Shown here in pieces: positions 51,726 through 60,630 of a DNA stretch of 64,000 nt (within the stretch, counting starts at the first letter, position 1; the number at the start of each line of letters is the position of its first letter). Made by a program: the position numbers and the translations under genes. The DNA comes from Streptomyces sp. NRRL S-118 (GTDB lineage: Bacteria > Actinomycetota > Actinomycetes > Streptomycetales > Streptomycetaceae): positions 169,913 through 233,912 of the forward strand of contig NZ_KL591003.1 in assembly GCF_000716335.1 (NCBI RefSeq). The letters run 5' to 3'. The notes under the pieces were generated by a model that saw only the letters and a list, made by a program, of their open reading frames with translations, did no database searches and had not been told where the DNA came from.

Positions 51726-54700
51726 GTGAGCGAGTCCCTCGCCGAACGCATAGCCGCACTGCCGAAGTCCCGCCGGGCACTGTTCCAGGCCCTCGCGGGC
51801 CGCAACGGGGGGCGCGCCGCCGTACGGGAGGACCCCGAGCCGGCACCACGGGACCCCGCCGCGGCGCCGGTGCTCTCCTTCGCCCAACGCCGCCTGTGGT
51901 TCATCGACCAGCTCCAGCCCGGCAGCCCGGCGTACAACGTGCCGGTCGCCACCCGCATCCGCGGCCCCCTCGACGTCGCCGCGCTGCACGGCGCCCTCCA
52001 GGAGGTCGTGGACCGGCACGAGGTGCTGCGCACCGTCTACCGGGACGTGCCCGGGGCCGCCGAGGCCGTACCCCGGGTGATCGACGGTTACCGGCTGCCC
52101 CTGCCGGTCACCGACCTGCCGGACGAGGAGGCCGTCCGGGCCTTCTACGACGCCGACGCGTCGGCCCCCTTCGACCTCGCGGGCGCCGTCCCGCTGCGCG
52201 CCTCGCTCGCCCGGCTCTCCGCCGACGACCACGTCCTCGTGCTGAATCTCCATCACATCGTGACCGACGGCTGGTCGATGCGGCTGCTGTCGACGGAGCT
52301 GGAGCGCGCCTACGCGGCCCGCACGGGCGCGGGAGGGGGACCGCTGCCCCGGCTCGCCCTGCAGTACGCGGACTTCGCGGTCTGGCAACGCAGCCGCATC
52401 AGCGGCGACCGGCTGGAGCAGCTCACCGCCTTCTGGCGCGAGGAGCTCGGCGGCGCCGCCCCCGTGGACCTGCCGACCGACCGGCCCCGCCCGCCGGTCT
52501 TCGGCCATGCGGGGGCCTCCCGGTACGTCGAACTGCCGCCCGGGCTCATCGCGCGGCTGCGGGAGTTCGGCAAATCCGAGGGCGCCACCCTCTACATGAC
52601 GATGCTGGCCGGCTTCGCCGCGACCCTGCGCCGCTGGACGGGGCAGGAGGACGTCCTCGTCGGCACCTCGGTGTCCGGCCGCGACCACCCCGCCTTCGGC
52701 GACCTGATCGGCTTCTTCGTCAACACCCTGCCGCTGCGCATCAGAACGGGCGGGGACCCGGGCTTCGCGGAGCTGGTCCGCTCCACGCGGCACACCACGC
52801 TCCAGGCGTACGCCCACCAGGAGCTGCCGTTCGACCTGATCGTCGACGCGCTCGGGCTGCCGCGCGACCCCAGCCGGCCGCCGCTCACCTCGGTGATGTT
52901 CCTGCTGGACGAGACCCCGGACACCGCGCCCGGCCTCACGGGACTGGACACCGAGCCCATCGACTTCTCCTCCCGCGCCACCAAGTACGACCTGATGATC
53001 AGCGTCCACGACACCGGCAGCGCCGTGCGCGCCCTCGTGGAGTACCCCACCGACCTGTTCGACGCCGCGACCGTCGACCGGCTCCTGGGCCACTTCCTCA
53101 CCACCCTGGAAGCGGCCGTCGAACGGCCCGCCGCGCCCCTCTCCACGCTGCCGCTGCTCACCGGGCCCGAGCGGCGCGCCGCCCTGGACGACTGGAACGC
53201 CACCCGCGCGCCCTTCCCCCAGGACGCCTGCCTCCACCACCTGTTCGAGGAGCACGCCGACCGGCGTCCCGACGCCGCGGCCGTCGTCTGCGGCGGGCTG
53301 GGCGGCTGGACCGTGACCTACCGGGAGCTGGAGCGGCGCGCCAACCGGCTCGCGCACCGGCTCACCGAGGCGGGGGCGGGGCCGGACCGGACGGTCGCCC
53401 TGTGCCTGCGCCACGGCCCCGGGCTGGTGACCGCGATTCTCGCGGTGCTGAAGGCGGGCGCCGCGTACGTGCCGCTCGACCCCGATTACCCGGCCGAGCG
53501 CCTGGGCCTGCTGCTGCGGGACGCGGCACCGCCGATCGTGGTCTCCGACGCGGAGCTGGTCGGCCGGCTGCCGCTGGACCCGGGCACCACGCGGATCCTG
53601 CTGGACGCCGACCGGCGGCGGCTGGAGTCCCTGCCGGCGAGCCGGCCCGCCGTCCCCGTCACGTCCCGGGACCTGGCGTACGTCATCTTCACCTCGGGCT
53701 CCACCGGAACCCCGAAGGGCATCGCGCTGGAGCACCGCGGCGTCGTCAACAACCTGCTGGACCTCAACCGCTCCTACGGCATCGGGCCCGGCGACGCGGT
53801 GCTCGCGCTGTCCTCGCCGAGCTTCGACATGAGCGTGTACGAGACGCTCGGCATGCTCGCCGCCGGCGGCACCATCGTCCTGCCCGACCCGGCCGCGGCG
53901 AAGGACCCGGCCCACTGGGCCGAGCTCGCCGAGCGGCACGGCGTGAGCGTGTGGAACTCCGCTCCCGCCCTGCTCGGCCTCCTCCTCGACCAGCTCGAAC
54001 ACGCCTCGGGGCCCGCGCTGCCCGGTCTGCGCGCCGCCTTCCTCGGCGGCGACTGGATTCCCGTGACCCAGCCGGACCGGCTGCGCGCCTTCGCACCCGG
54101 GGTGGCCTTCGCCGCGCTCGGCGGGGCGACCGAGGCGTCCATCCACTCCGTGGAGTACCGCGTCGGCCGGGTCGAACCCGGCTGGACGAAGCTGCCCTAC
54201 GGCCGCCCGATGGCGAACCAGCGCGCCTACATCCTCGATCCGGCCGACCGGCTCGTCCCGGTCGGCGTGCCCGGCGAACTCCACCTCGGCGGCGTCGGGC
54301 TGGCCCGCGGCTACCTGAACAGGCCGGAGCTGACGGCGGAGAAGTTCGTGCACGTGGAGCTGGAGCCCGGGCGGACCGAACGGCTCTACCGCACCGGTGA
54401 CCTCGCCCGCTACCGGCCCGACGGCACCATCGAGCTCCTCGGCCGCACCGACTTCCGCATCAAGCTCAACGGGCTGCGCATCGAGCCCGGCGAGGTGGAG
54501 AGCGCCCTGCGCGAGCTGCCCGGCGTCCGCGACGCCGTCGTCGTCGCCCGGCAGACCGCCGGCTCGGCCCGGCTGACGGGTTACGTCGTCCCCGAGGACG
54601 GCGCCCGCCCGGACCCGCCGGCGCTGCGCGCGGCCCTGGGCGCGGTGCTCCCGCCGCACTGCGTACCGTCCGGGCTCGTCGTGCTGGAGCGGCTGCCGCT

Positions 54701-55811
54701 CAGCCCCAACGGCAAGGTCGACCGCAAGGCGCTGCCCGAGCCGCGCGCCGCGGCGGCGCCGCCCGAGGCCGCCTCCGCGCCGGCCGGGGGCGACCCCGCG
54801 GGGCGACGCGTCGCGGCCGTCTGGGCCGAGGTCCTCGGTCTGCCGGCCGTGGGGGTGGACGACGACTTCTTCGCCCTGGGGGGTGACTCCTTCGCGGCCG
54901 TCCGGGCCGTGCGGGCCGTCGCCGAGGCGCTGCCGGGGGCGGGCGAGCTGCGGGTGGTGGACCTCTTCAGCAATCCCACCTCCGCGGGCCTGGCCGCCCG
55001 CGCCGCCGAACTGGCCGGCCGGGGCGGCGGCGAGGGCACGGCGCCGCACCGGCTGCTGCACCGGCTCACTCCCCCGTCCCCCGGCGCCCCCCCCCCGCTC
55101 ACCCTCGTGTGCTTCCCGCACGGCGGCGGCGACGCGATCGCCTACCAGCCTCTCGCCGCGCACCTCCCGCCGCACATCGAGCTGCTGGCCGTGTCCCCTC
55201 CCGGGCACGACCCGCTGAACCCGGGGCCGATGCTCCCGGTCGCCGAGTTCGCGGAACTCGCCGCCCGCGAGATCGCCCGTACCGTCACCGGACCGTTCGC
55301 CGTCTACGGGCACTGCGCCGGGGTGGTCACGGCCCTGGAGACCACCCGGGTCCTGGAGCGCGACGGGCTGCGGCCGGTGGCCCTCCACCTCGCGGCGGCG
55401 CTGCCGGAGGACGATCCCGACTTCGCCCTGGAGATGGAGCGCGTCTCCACCGACGACGACCTCGTCGGCTACCTCACCACCATGGACGGCTTCGACGGCG
55501 TCCTCGACGACAGCGACCTGTCGGCCGTGCTCCGGATGGTCCGGCACGACATGACCGAGGCCGCCCGCTTCTTCGCCCGCACCCCCGACGGCTACGACCA
55601 GCCGCTCGTCACCCCGCTCACCTGCGTCATCGGCGACGCCGACGACGCCACCAAGGGCTACGAGGAGGGCCACCGCGCCTGGGGCCGGTACGCCCGTGAC
55701 CTGCGGCTCGCCGTGATCCCCGGTGGCCGCCACTACTTCGCCAAGCATCTGCCGGACCGGCTCGCCGCACTGCTGGCCGAGCTGCACCGCAACGGAGGAA
55801 CCCATGTCTGA
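51726..55811 (+). CDS. NRPS C-A-T-TE with Cys-type thioesterase
   Basis: A 1361-residue terminal module. The C domain (about 45-460) has a canonical LHHIVTDGWS (H176, H177, D181). The A domain (about 480-980) has VIFTSGSTGTPKG and FDMSVY with D701 for an amino acid; its LGGATEASIHS and KLPYGRPMANQRAYIL segments are typical of Cys/Ser/Thr domains that work with Cy domains. T-domain Ser is S1055. The TE (about 1090-1350) has YGHCAGVVTA, so the nucleophile is C1197 rather than Ser, with D1304 and H1336 completing the triad. GTG 51726 follows GGAGG. It overlaps the next gene by 8 bases. Confidence 0.93.
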   Translation: MSESLAERIAALPKSRRALFQALAGRNGGRAAVREDPEPAPRDPAAAPVLSFAQRRLWFIDQLQPGSPAYNVPVATRIRGPLDVAALHGALQEVVDRHEVLRTVYRDVPGAAEAVPRVIDGYRLPLPVTDLPDEEAVRAFYDADASAPFDLAGAVPLRASLARLSADDHVLVLNLHHIVTDGWSMRLLSTELERAYAARTGAGGGPLPRLALQYADFAVWQRSRISGDRLEQLTAFWREELGGAAPVDLPTDRPRPPVFGHAGASRYVELPPGLIARLREFGKSEGATLYMTMLAGFAATLRRWTGQEDVLVGTSVSGRDHPAFGDLIGFFVNTLPLRIRTGGDPGFAELVRSTRHTTLQAYAHQELPFDLIVDALGLPRDPSRPPLTSVMFLLDETPDTAPGLTGLDTEPIDFSSRATKYDLMISVHDTGSAVRALVEYPTDLFDAATVDRLLGHFLTTLEAAVERPAAPLSTLPLLTGPERRAALDDWNATRAPFPQDACLHHLFEEHADRRPDAAAVVCGGLGGWTVTYRELERRANRLAHRLTEAGAGPDRTVALCLRHGPGLVTAILAVLKAGAAYVPLDPDYPAERLGLLLRDAAPPIVVSDAELVGRLPLDPGTTRILLDADRRRLESLPASRPAVPVTSRDLAYVIFTSGSTGTPKGIALEHRGVVNNLLDLNRSYGIGPGDAVLALSSPSFDMSVYETLGMLAAGGTIVLPDPAAAKDPAHWAELAERHGVSVWNSAPALLGLLLDQLEHASGPALPGLRAAFLGGDWIPVTQPDRLRAFAPGVAFAALGGATEASIHSVEYRVGRVEPGWTKLPYGRPMANQRAYILDPADRLVPVGVPGELHLGGVGLARGYLNRPELTAEKFVHVELEPGRTERLYRTGDLARYRPDGTIELLGRTDFRIKLNGLRIEPGEVESALRELPGVRDAVVVARQTAGSARLTGYVVPEDGARPDPPALRAALGAVLPPHCVPSGLVVLERLPLSPNGKVDRKALPEPRAAAAPPEAASAPAGGDPAGRRVAAVWAEVLGLPAVGVDDDFFALGGDSFAAVRAVRAVAEALPGAGELRVVDLFSNPTSAGLAARAAELAGRGGGEGTAPHRLLHRLTPPSPGAPPPLTLVCFPHGGGDAIAYQPLAAHLPPHIELLAVSPPGHDPLNPGPMLPVAEFAELAAREIARTVTGPFAVYGHCAGVVTALETTRVLERDGLRPVALHLAAALPEDDPDFALEMERVSTDDDLVGYLTTMDGFDGVLDDSDLSAVLRMVRHDMTEAARFFARTPDGYDQPLVTPLTCVIGDADDATKGYEEGHRAWGRYARDLRLAVIPGGRHYFAKHLPDRLAALLAELHRNGGTHV

Positions 55812-58800
55812 CCTCGCCGAACGTCTCGGCCGGCTGCCCCAGGGGCAGCGCTCCCGGCTGCTGGGCCGGATGCGCAACCAGATGACCGCCGGTGTCGGTC
55901 ACCGCAACGAACTCAGGCGGACCGACCACGGGCCGCGCTCCCGCGCCTCCTTCCAGCAGGAGCAGATGTGGTTCATCGACCGGCTGGGGGCGGGCAAGGC
56001 CCGCAACAACATAGCCCTGGCGATACGCCTGGACGGCCCGCTCGACCGGGCCGCGCTCCACGAGGCGCTCAACGCCGTCGTCGCCGGCCACCAGGTGCTG
56101 CACAGCAAGCTCGTCGAAGTGGACGGGGTGCCGTGGCAGGAACCCGTCCCGGCCTTCGTCCTCGGCGTGCAGACCAGTGACTTCACCGGCAGCGACGATC
56201 CGGAGCGGGAGCTCGCCGAGCTCACCGCCTCCTGCGCGTCGGCGCCCTTCGACCTCGCCGCCGCCCCGCCCGTACGGGCCCACCTGGTGCGCCTCGGCCC
56301 CGACCGGCACGTCCTGCTGTGGGTGGTCCACCACGTGGTGTGGGACCCGGGCTCCACGCGCATCTTCACCGAGGAGCTCACCTCCTGCTACGCGGACGCC
56401 GCCCGCGGCCGGCGCCCGGAGGCCGGTTCGCCGCCCGTCGAGTACGCCGACTTCGCCGCCTGGCAGCGCGCCAAGCTCGACGACGCCGGGCACCGCAAGG
56501 CGCTGGCCGACAAGTGGCGGCAGTTGCTCGCCGGCGCCGAGGCCACCGAGGTGATGCCCGACCATCCGCGCAGCCCCGAGACCCGCGGCGACGGCCGCGG
56601 GCTGACGCTCATGCTGGAGCAGGAGCTGCTGGACCGGCTGAAGGAGGTGGCGGAGGGCTCCGACACCACCGTCTTCACCACGCTGCTCGCCGCCTTCAAC
56701 GCGTTGCTGCGGCACTGGACGCACACGGAGGACGTCGTCGTGGGCACGGCGAGCGCCTCCCGTCCGCACCCCGACCTGGAACGCGTCATCGGCTGCTTCG
56801 TACAGATGATCACCCTGCGCACGGAGGTGGGCGACGGCCTCACCTTCCGCGAGCTCGTCGCACGCACCGCGAGCACCGTGATGGACGCGTTCACCAACAG
56901 CGAGCTGCCCTTCGAGCAGGTCGTCGACGCAGTGCGGCCGGTCCGCGACCCCCTGCGCCACCCGCTGTTCCAGATCGAGTTCACCTCGCTCGGCCGCTGG
57001 GGCACGCACACGACCGAGGCCGGCGGAGTCGGGTTCGCCGTCGAGCAGCTGCACGACGGGGCGGCCAAGTTCGACATGAGCTTCCTCGTCGGCGAGAACG
57101 ACGGGCTGGAGCTGTCGCTGGAGTACAACACCTCGCTGTACCGGCACGGCACCGCTTCCGCGCTCCTCGCCGCCTTCCGGCGCGTCATCGAGCAGGTCGC
57201 CGACGACCCCGACGTCCGGATCGGCGAGCTGAGCCTGGTCGAGGAGCCGGCCGCCTCCCGGCACGCCCGTGAGCTGTCCCGGGGCGGCCCCGTCGACGAG
57301 ACCGCCTGGACCACCACGCTCGACCGGGCCTTCCGCGAGCGGGCCACCATCGAGCCGGACGCCGTCGCCGTCCGCCACGGTGCGACGGCGCTCGACTACG
57401 CGGCCCTGGACCGCTGGTCGGAGGCGATCGCCCACCGCCTGCGGGACCGCGGTGTGCGGCACGGCGACCCGGTCGCCGTCTGCCTCGGACGCGGCCCCGC
57501 GGCCGTCGCCGCCCTCCTCGGCACCCTCAAGGCGGGCGCCCACTACGTCCCCGTCGACCCGGCCGCGCCCGCCGAGCGCATCAGGACCGTGCTCGCCGAC
57601 GCGGGCGTCCGGCACGCCCTGGTGGACGACGCGGCGCGGCTGCCCGTGCCGCTGGAGCTCGTCACGGCCGGCTCCACCGCCCCGGTGCGGGAGGTGCCGT
57701 CGCTGACGCCGACCTCGTCCCCCGCCGACCTCGCGTACGTGCTCTACACCTCCGGCAGCAGCGGCACCCCCAAGGGCGTGATGATCGAGCACCGTTCGGT
57801 GACCCACTTCTCCCGGGCCATCGCGCGGGCGTACGAGATCGGCGCCGGCGACCGGGTGCTGCACTTCGCCCCCCTCACCTTCGACGTCTCCGTCTTCGAG
57901 GTCTTCACCACCCTGCTGGCGGGCGCCGAACTCGTCATCGCCACCGAGGACGAGCGCCGCGACCCGGCCCTGCTGCAGGCCCGGTTGCGGGACGACGGGG
58001 TGACCGTGGCGGAACTGCCGCCCGCCCTGCTGCCGCTGCTCGACCCCCGCACGCTGCCCGACCTGCGCCTGGTGTCCGTCGGCGGCGAGGCGTTCCCCGG
58101 CAAGCTGGTGGCCGAGTGGACCGCGGGCGAGCGCCGCTTCGTCAACGGTTACGGCCCCACGGAGGCCACCGTCGCCGTCACCCTGATGGACTGCACCGGC
58201 AGTTACGACCGCAATCCGCCCATCGGCCGGCCCATGCCCGGGCACCAGGCGTTCGTCCTCGACGAGCGGCTGCGTCCCGTGCCGCCCGGGGTGCCCGCGG
58301 AGCTGTGCGTGGCGGGTCCCGGCATCGCCCGCGGCTACCTGGGCAGGCCGGAGCTGACGGCGGAACGGTTCGTCACCAACCCGTACGCGGACGGAACGGA
58401 GACCGAGCGCCTCTACCGCACCGGCGATCTGGTCCGCTGGCTGCCGGGCGGGAACCTGGAGTTCCTCGGCCGCACGGACCGCCAGCTGAAGCTGCGCGGC
58501 CACCGCATCGAGCCGGGCGAGGTGGAGGCCGTCCTCGTCGGGCACCCCTCCGTGCAGCAGGCGGTCGCCGTCGCCCAGCCGGCCGCGGGCGGTGAGCGGA
58601 TGCTCGTCGCGTACGTCACCGTGGAGCAGGTCGGCGCCTACGCTTCCGAGGTCGCCGACGCGGAGGGGCTGCGCGCCTACGCGGCCTCCCGGCTCCCCGG
58701 CTACATGGTGCCGGTCGTGGTCGTGCTGGAGGAGCTGCCCCTCACCCCGCACGGCAAGGTCGACACCGCGGCGCTGCCGCTGCCCGCCGACCAGTCCGCC

Positions 58801-59157
58801 GGCGGCACGGCCCCCCGCGACGCCATCGAGGAGCAGATCTGCCGCGACATCCTCACGCCGCTGCTGGAGTGGTCGAGCCCGGACGTCGAGGGCGACTTCT
58901 TCGCCCTGGGCGGCAGCTCGCTGCAGGCCACCATCGTGGTGTCCCGGGTGCGCGCCGTGTTCGGCATCGACATCGCGCTCGCCGACTTCTTCGGGCACCC
59001 CACGGTCGCGGGCCTCGCCGACCTCGTCCGCAGCGCGCAGGCCGAGGCGGCCGGCGAACAGGACCGGCTCCTGGCGGTCTTCGACCGGATCGAGAACATG
59101 AGCGACGACGAGGCCGCCGCGCTGCTCAGCTCCCTGCAGAACCCGGACGGCACGTGA
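55804..59157 (+). CDS. NRPS C-A-T module
   Basis: An 1117-residue single module. The C domain (about 35-450) has VVHHVVWDPGS (H176, H177, D181), in which the Gly after Asp is Pro. The A domain (about 480-980) has VLYTSGSSGTPKG, FDVSVFEVF with D694, NGYGPTEATVAV and LYRTGDLVRW; the pocket near ELPPALLP carries a Glu, which hints at a basic or polar side chain, but I cannot name the substrate. T-domain Ser is S1039 in ALGGSSLQA. No epimerase or TE is present. The gene is coupled to its neighbours on both sides by short overlaps, and it follows the TE-bearing module, so gene order is not colinear with assembly. Confidence 0.92.
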   Translation: MSDLAERLGRLPQGQRSRLLGRMRNQMTAGVGHRNELRRTDHGPRSRASFQQEQMWFIDRLGAGKARNNIALAIRLDGPLDRAALHEALNAVVAGHQVLHSKLVEVDGVPWQEPVPAFVLGVQTSDFTGSDDPERELAELTASCASAPFDLAAAPPVRAHLVRLGPDRHVLLWVVHHVVWDPGSTRIFTEELTSCYADAARGRRPEAGSPPVEYADFAAWQRAKLDDAGHRKALADKWRQLLAGAEATEVMPDHPRSPETRGDGRGLTLMLEQELLDRLKEVAEGSDTTVFTTLLAAFNALLRHWTHTEDVVVGTASASRPHPDLERVIGCFVQMITLRTEVGDGLTFRELVARTASTVMDAFTNSELPFEQVVDAVRPVRDPLRHPLFQIEFTSLGRWGTHTTEAGGVGFAVEQLHDGAAKFDMSFLVGENDGLELSLEYNTSLYRHGTASALLAAFRRVIEQVADDPDVRIGELSLVEEPAASRHARELSRGGPVDETAWTTTLDRAFRERATIEPDAVAVRHGATALDYAALDRWSEAIAHRLRDRGVRHGDPVAVCLGRGPAAVAALLGTLKAGAHYVPVDPAAPAERIRTVLADAGVRHALVDDAARLPVPLELVTAGSTAPVREVPSLTPTSSPADLAYVLYTSGSSGTPKGVMIEHRSVTHFSRAIARAYEIGAGDRVLHFAPLTFDVSVFEVFTTLLAGAELVIATEDERRDPALLQARLRDDGVTVAELPPALLPLLDPRTLPDLRLVSVGGEAFPGKLVAEWTAGERRFVNGYGPTEATVAVTLMDCTGSYDRNPPIGRPMPGHQAFVLDERLRPVPPGVPAELCVAGPGIARGYLGRPELTAERFVTNPYADGTETERLYRTGDLVRWLPGGNLEFLGRTDRQLKLRGHRIEPGEVEAVLVGHPSVQQAVAVAQPAAGGERMLVAYVTVEQVGAYASEVADAEGLRAYAASRLPGYMVPVVVVLEELPLTPHGKVDTAALPLPADQSAGGTAPRDAIEEQICRDILTPLLEWSSPDVEGDFFALGGSSLQATIVVSRVRAVFGIDIALADFFGHPTVAGLADLVRSAQAEAAGEQDRLLAVFDRIENMSDDEAAALLSSLQNPDGT

Positions 59158-60614
59158 TGGCCGCGCCGACCGGCGCCGGCGTCGACCGGACGCCCACCGC
59201 GTCCGCCGCCACCGGCGCCGGCGTCGACCGGGCGCTCGCCGCGCTGCCGGAGGCCAAGCGCGAGCTGGCCAGGATGCTCCTCGCCGCCCGGCGGCCCGTC
59301 CCCGCCCGCCCGGCTCCGCGCGCCGGCGCGGGGCCGGTCCCCGCGACCGCCCTCCAGGCCCGGCTGCTCCGGAGCGAACGGCACCGGCCGGGCGCCGGTA
59401 CCGGGTCGCACGCCGTACGGCTCAACGGGCGCCTCGACCACGGGCGGCTGCGCGAGGCGCTCACCGGCGTGCTGGCACGGCACGAGGCGCTGCGCTGCCG
59501 GATCTCCGGCACCCCGGACGGTCCGGGGCCGCTGCTGACCGTGGACGACACGCCCTGTCTGCGGCTGACCCGGACGGACCTCACGCACCACGCGGAGGCG
59601 GCGCGACGCGACGCCGTACGGCGCCAGATCGCCGAGAGCGCCGGGACGGCGCTGTCCCTGGAGAGCGGCCGTACCAGCTGGTTCCGGTTGCTGACCCTCG
59701 GTCCGGACGAACACGTCCTCGTCCTCGCCTCGCACCTGGCGGTCTTCGACGGCTGGTCGTCGGGGGTGTTCCTGACCGACCTGGCGGCCGGCTACCGGGA
59801 CGGCCCGGAGGCCCTCGCCCCGCCGGAGCTGCAGTTCACGGACTACGCGGACTGGCAGCGGCGCTGGCTGGCCTCGCCGGACGGGGCGGCGGAACTGGCG
59901 CGCCGCCGGGCCGGGCTGGCCCGTACCCCCGCGGCGCCGCCCGCGCCGGGCGGGTTCGAGCGGGGGCACCTCCCGGTACGGCTCGGCCGCGGGCCCGGAA
60001 GCCCGCTCGACGCGGGGCTGGCCCTCGGTGCCGCCCAGGGGGCCACGCCCTTCATGACGCTGCTCGCCGCGCTCGCGGTGGTGCTGGCCCGCCGTGACGG
60101 GCGCAGGGACGTCGTGGTCGGCACCCCGGCCGCCGGCCGTTTCGCCACGCAGCTCGAAGGGGCCGTGGGGCAGTTCACCACGGTGGTCCCGGTCCGGATC
60201 GACCTGTCCGGGAGGCCGTCGTTCCCGGAGCTGCTGCACCGCACCCGAGCGGCGGTCGCCGACGCCCTGAGCCACCAGCGGCTGCCCGTCGACGAGCTGT
60301 GCACCGGCGGGACGCAGCCGTACAGCGTCCTGTTCGCGCTCCACAACTATCCCGCCGTGCCCTTCGGACTCCCCGGAATCGAGGTGAGCCAGCTGCCCGG
60401 ACCGCCCGCGCGTCACCTGGAGCTGTACAGTCCCGACCCCGCCGCGACCTCCGCCTGCATCGGCCTGGTCGAACGCGACGGCGAGATCGGCGGCACCGCC
60501 GAGTTCAACCGGCTGGCCGCCGCGCCCGGGGACGTGACGGCGCTGCTCGCCGGCGTCGAGGACGTCCTGCGGCGAGCCGTCGCCTCCCCCTCCGCCCCCG
60601 GGATCACCCTCTAG
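59157..60614 (+). CDS. Stand-alone condensation-like protein, active-site His lost
   Basis: A 485-residue protein with a full condensation-domain fold: ALQARLLRSERHRP at the N-terminus, LTGVLARHEALRCRIS, a degenerate active-site motif, ELQFTDYADWQRRWL, GRRDVVVGTPAAGRFATQLE, GQFTTVVPVRIDL and HQRLPVDELC. The HHxxxDG motif reads SHLAVFDGW, so the first His is H193, the catalytic second His is Leu194 and the Asp is D198. It probably cannot catalyse ordinary amide formation. It could be a docking or shuttling domain, or use another mechanism. The ATG overlaps the preceding stop (TGATG). Residues 1-60 are an Ala/Pro-rich linker. Confidence 0.85.
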   Translation: MAAPTGAGVDRTPTASAATGAGVDRALAALPEAKRELARMLLAARRPVPARPAPRAGAGPVPATALQARLLRSERHRPGAGTGSHAVRLNGRLDHGRLREALTGVLARHEALRCRISGTPDGPGPLLTVDDTPCLRLTRTDLTHHAEAARRDAVRRQIAESAGTALSLESGRTSWFRLLTLGPDEHVLVLASHLAVFDGWSSGVFLTDLAAGYRDGPEALAPPELQFTDYADWQRRWLASPDGAAELARRRAGLARTPAAPPAPGGFERGHLPVRLGRGPGSPLDAGLALGAAQGATPFMTLLAALAVVLARRDGRRDVVVGTPAAGRFATQLEGAVGQFTTVVPVRIDLSGRPSFPELLHRTRAAVADALSHQRLPVDELCTGGTQPYSVLFALHNYPAVPFGLPGIEVSQLPGPPARHLELYSPDPAATSACIGLVERDGEIGGTAEFNRLAAAPGDVTALLAGVEDVLRRAVASPSAPGITL

Positions 60615-60630
60615 CCCCTGGGAGTTTCCA

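Noticed and set aside
51260..54400. Plus-strand frame beginning before the C-A-T-TE gene
   Set aside because: Its first part is Pro/Arg-rich and the rest is an out-of-frame reading of the synthetase; no start site.
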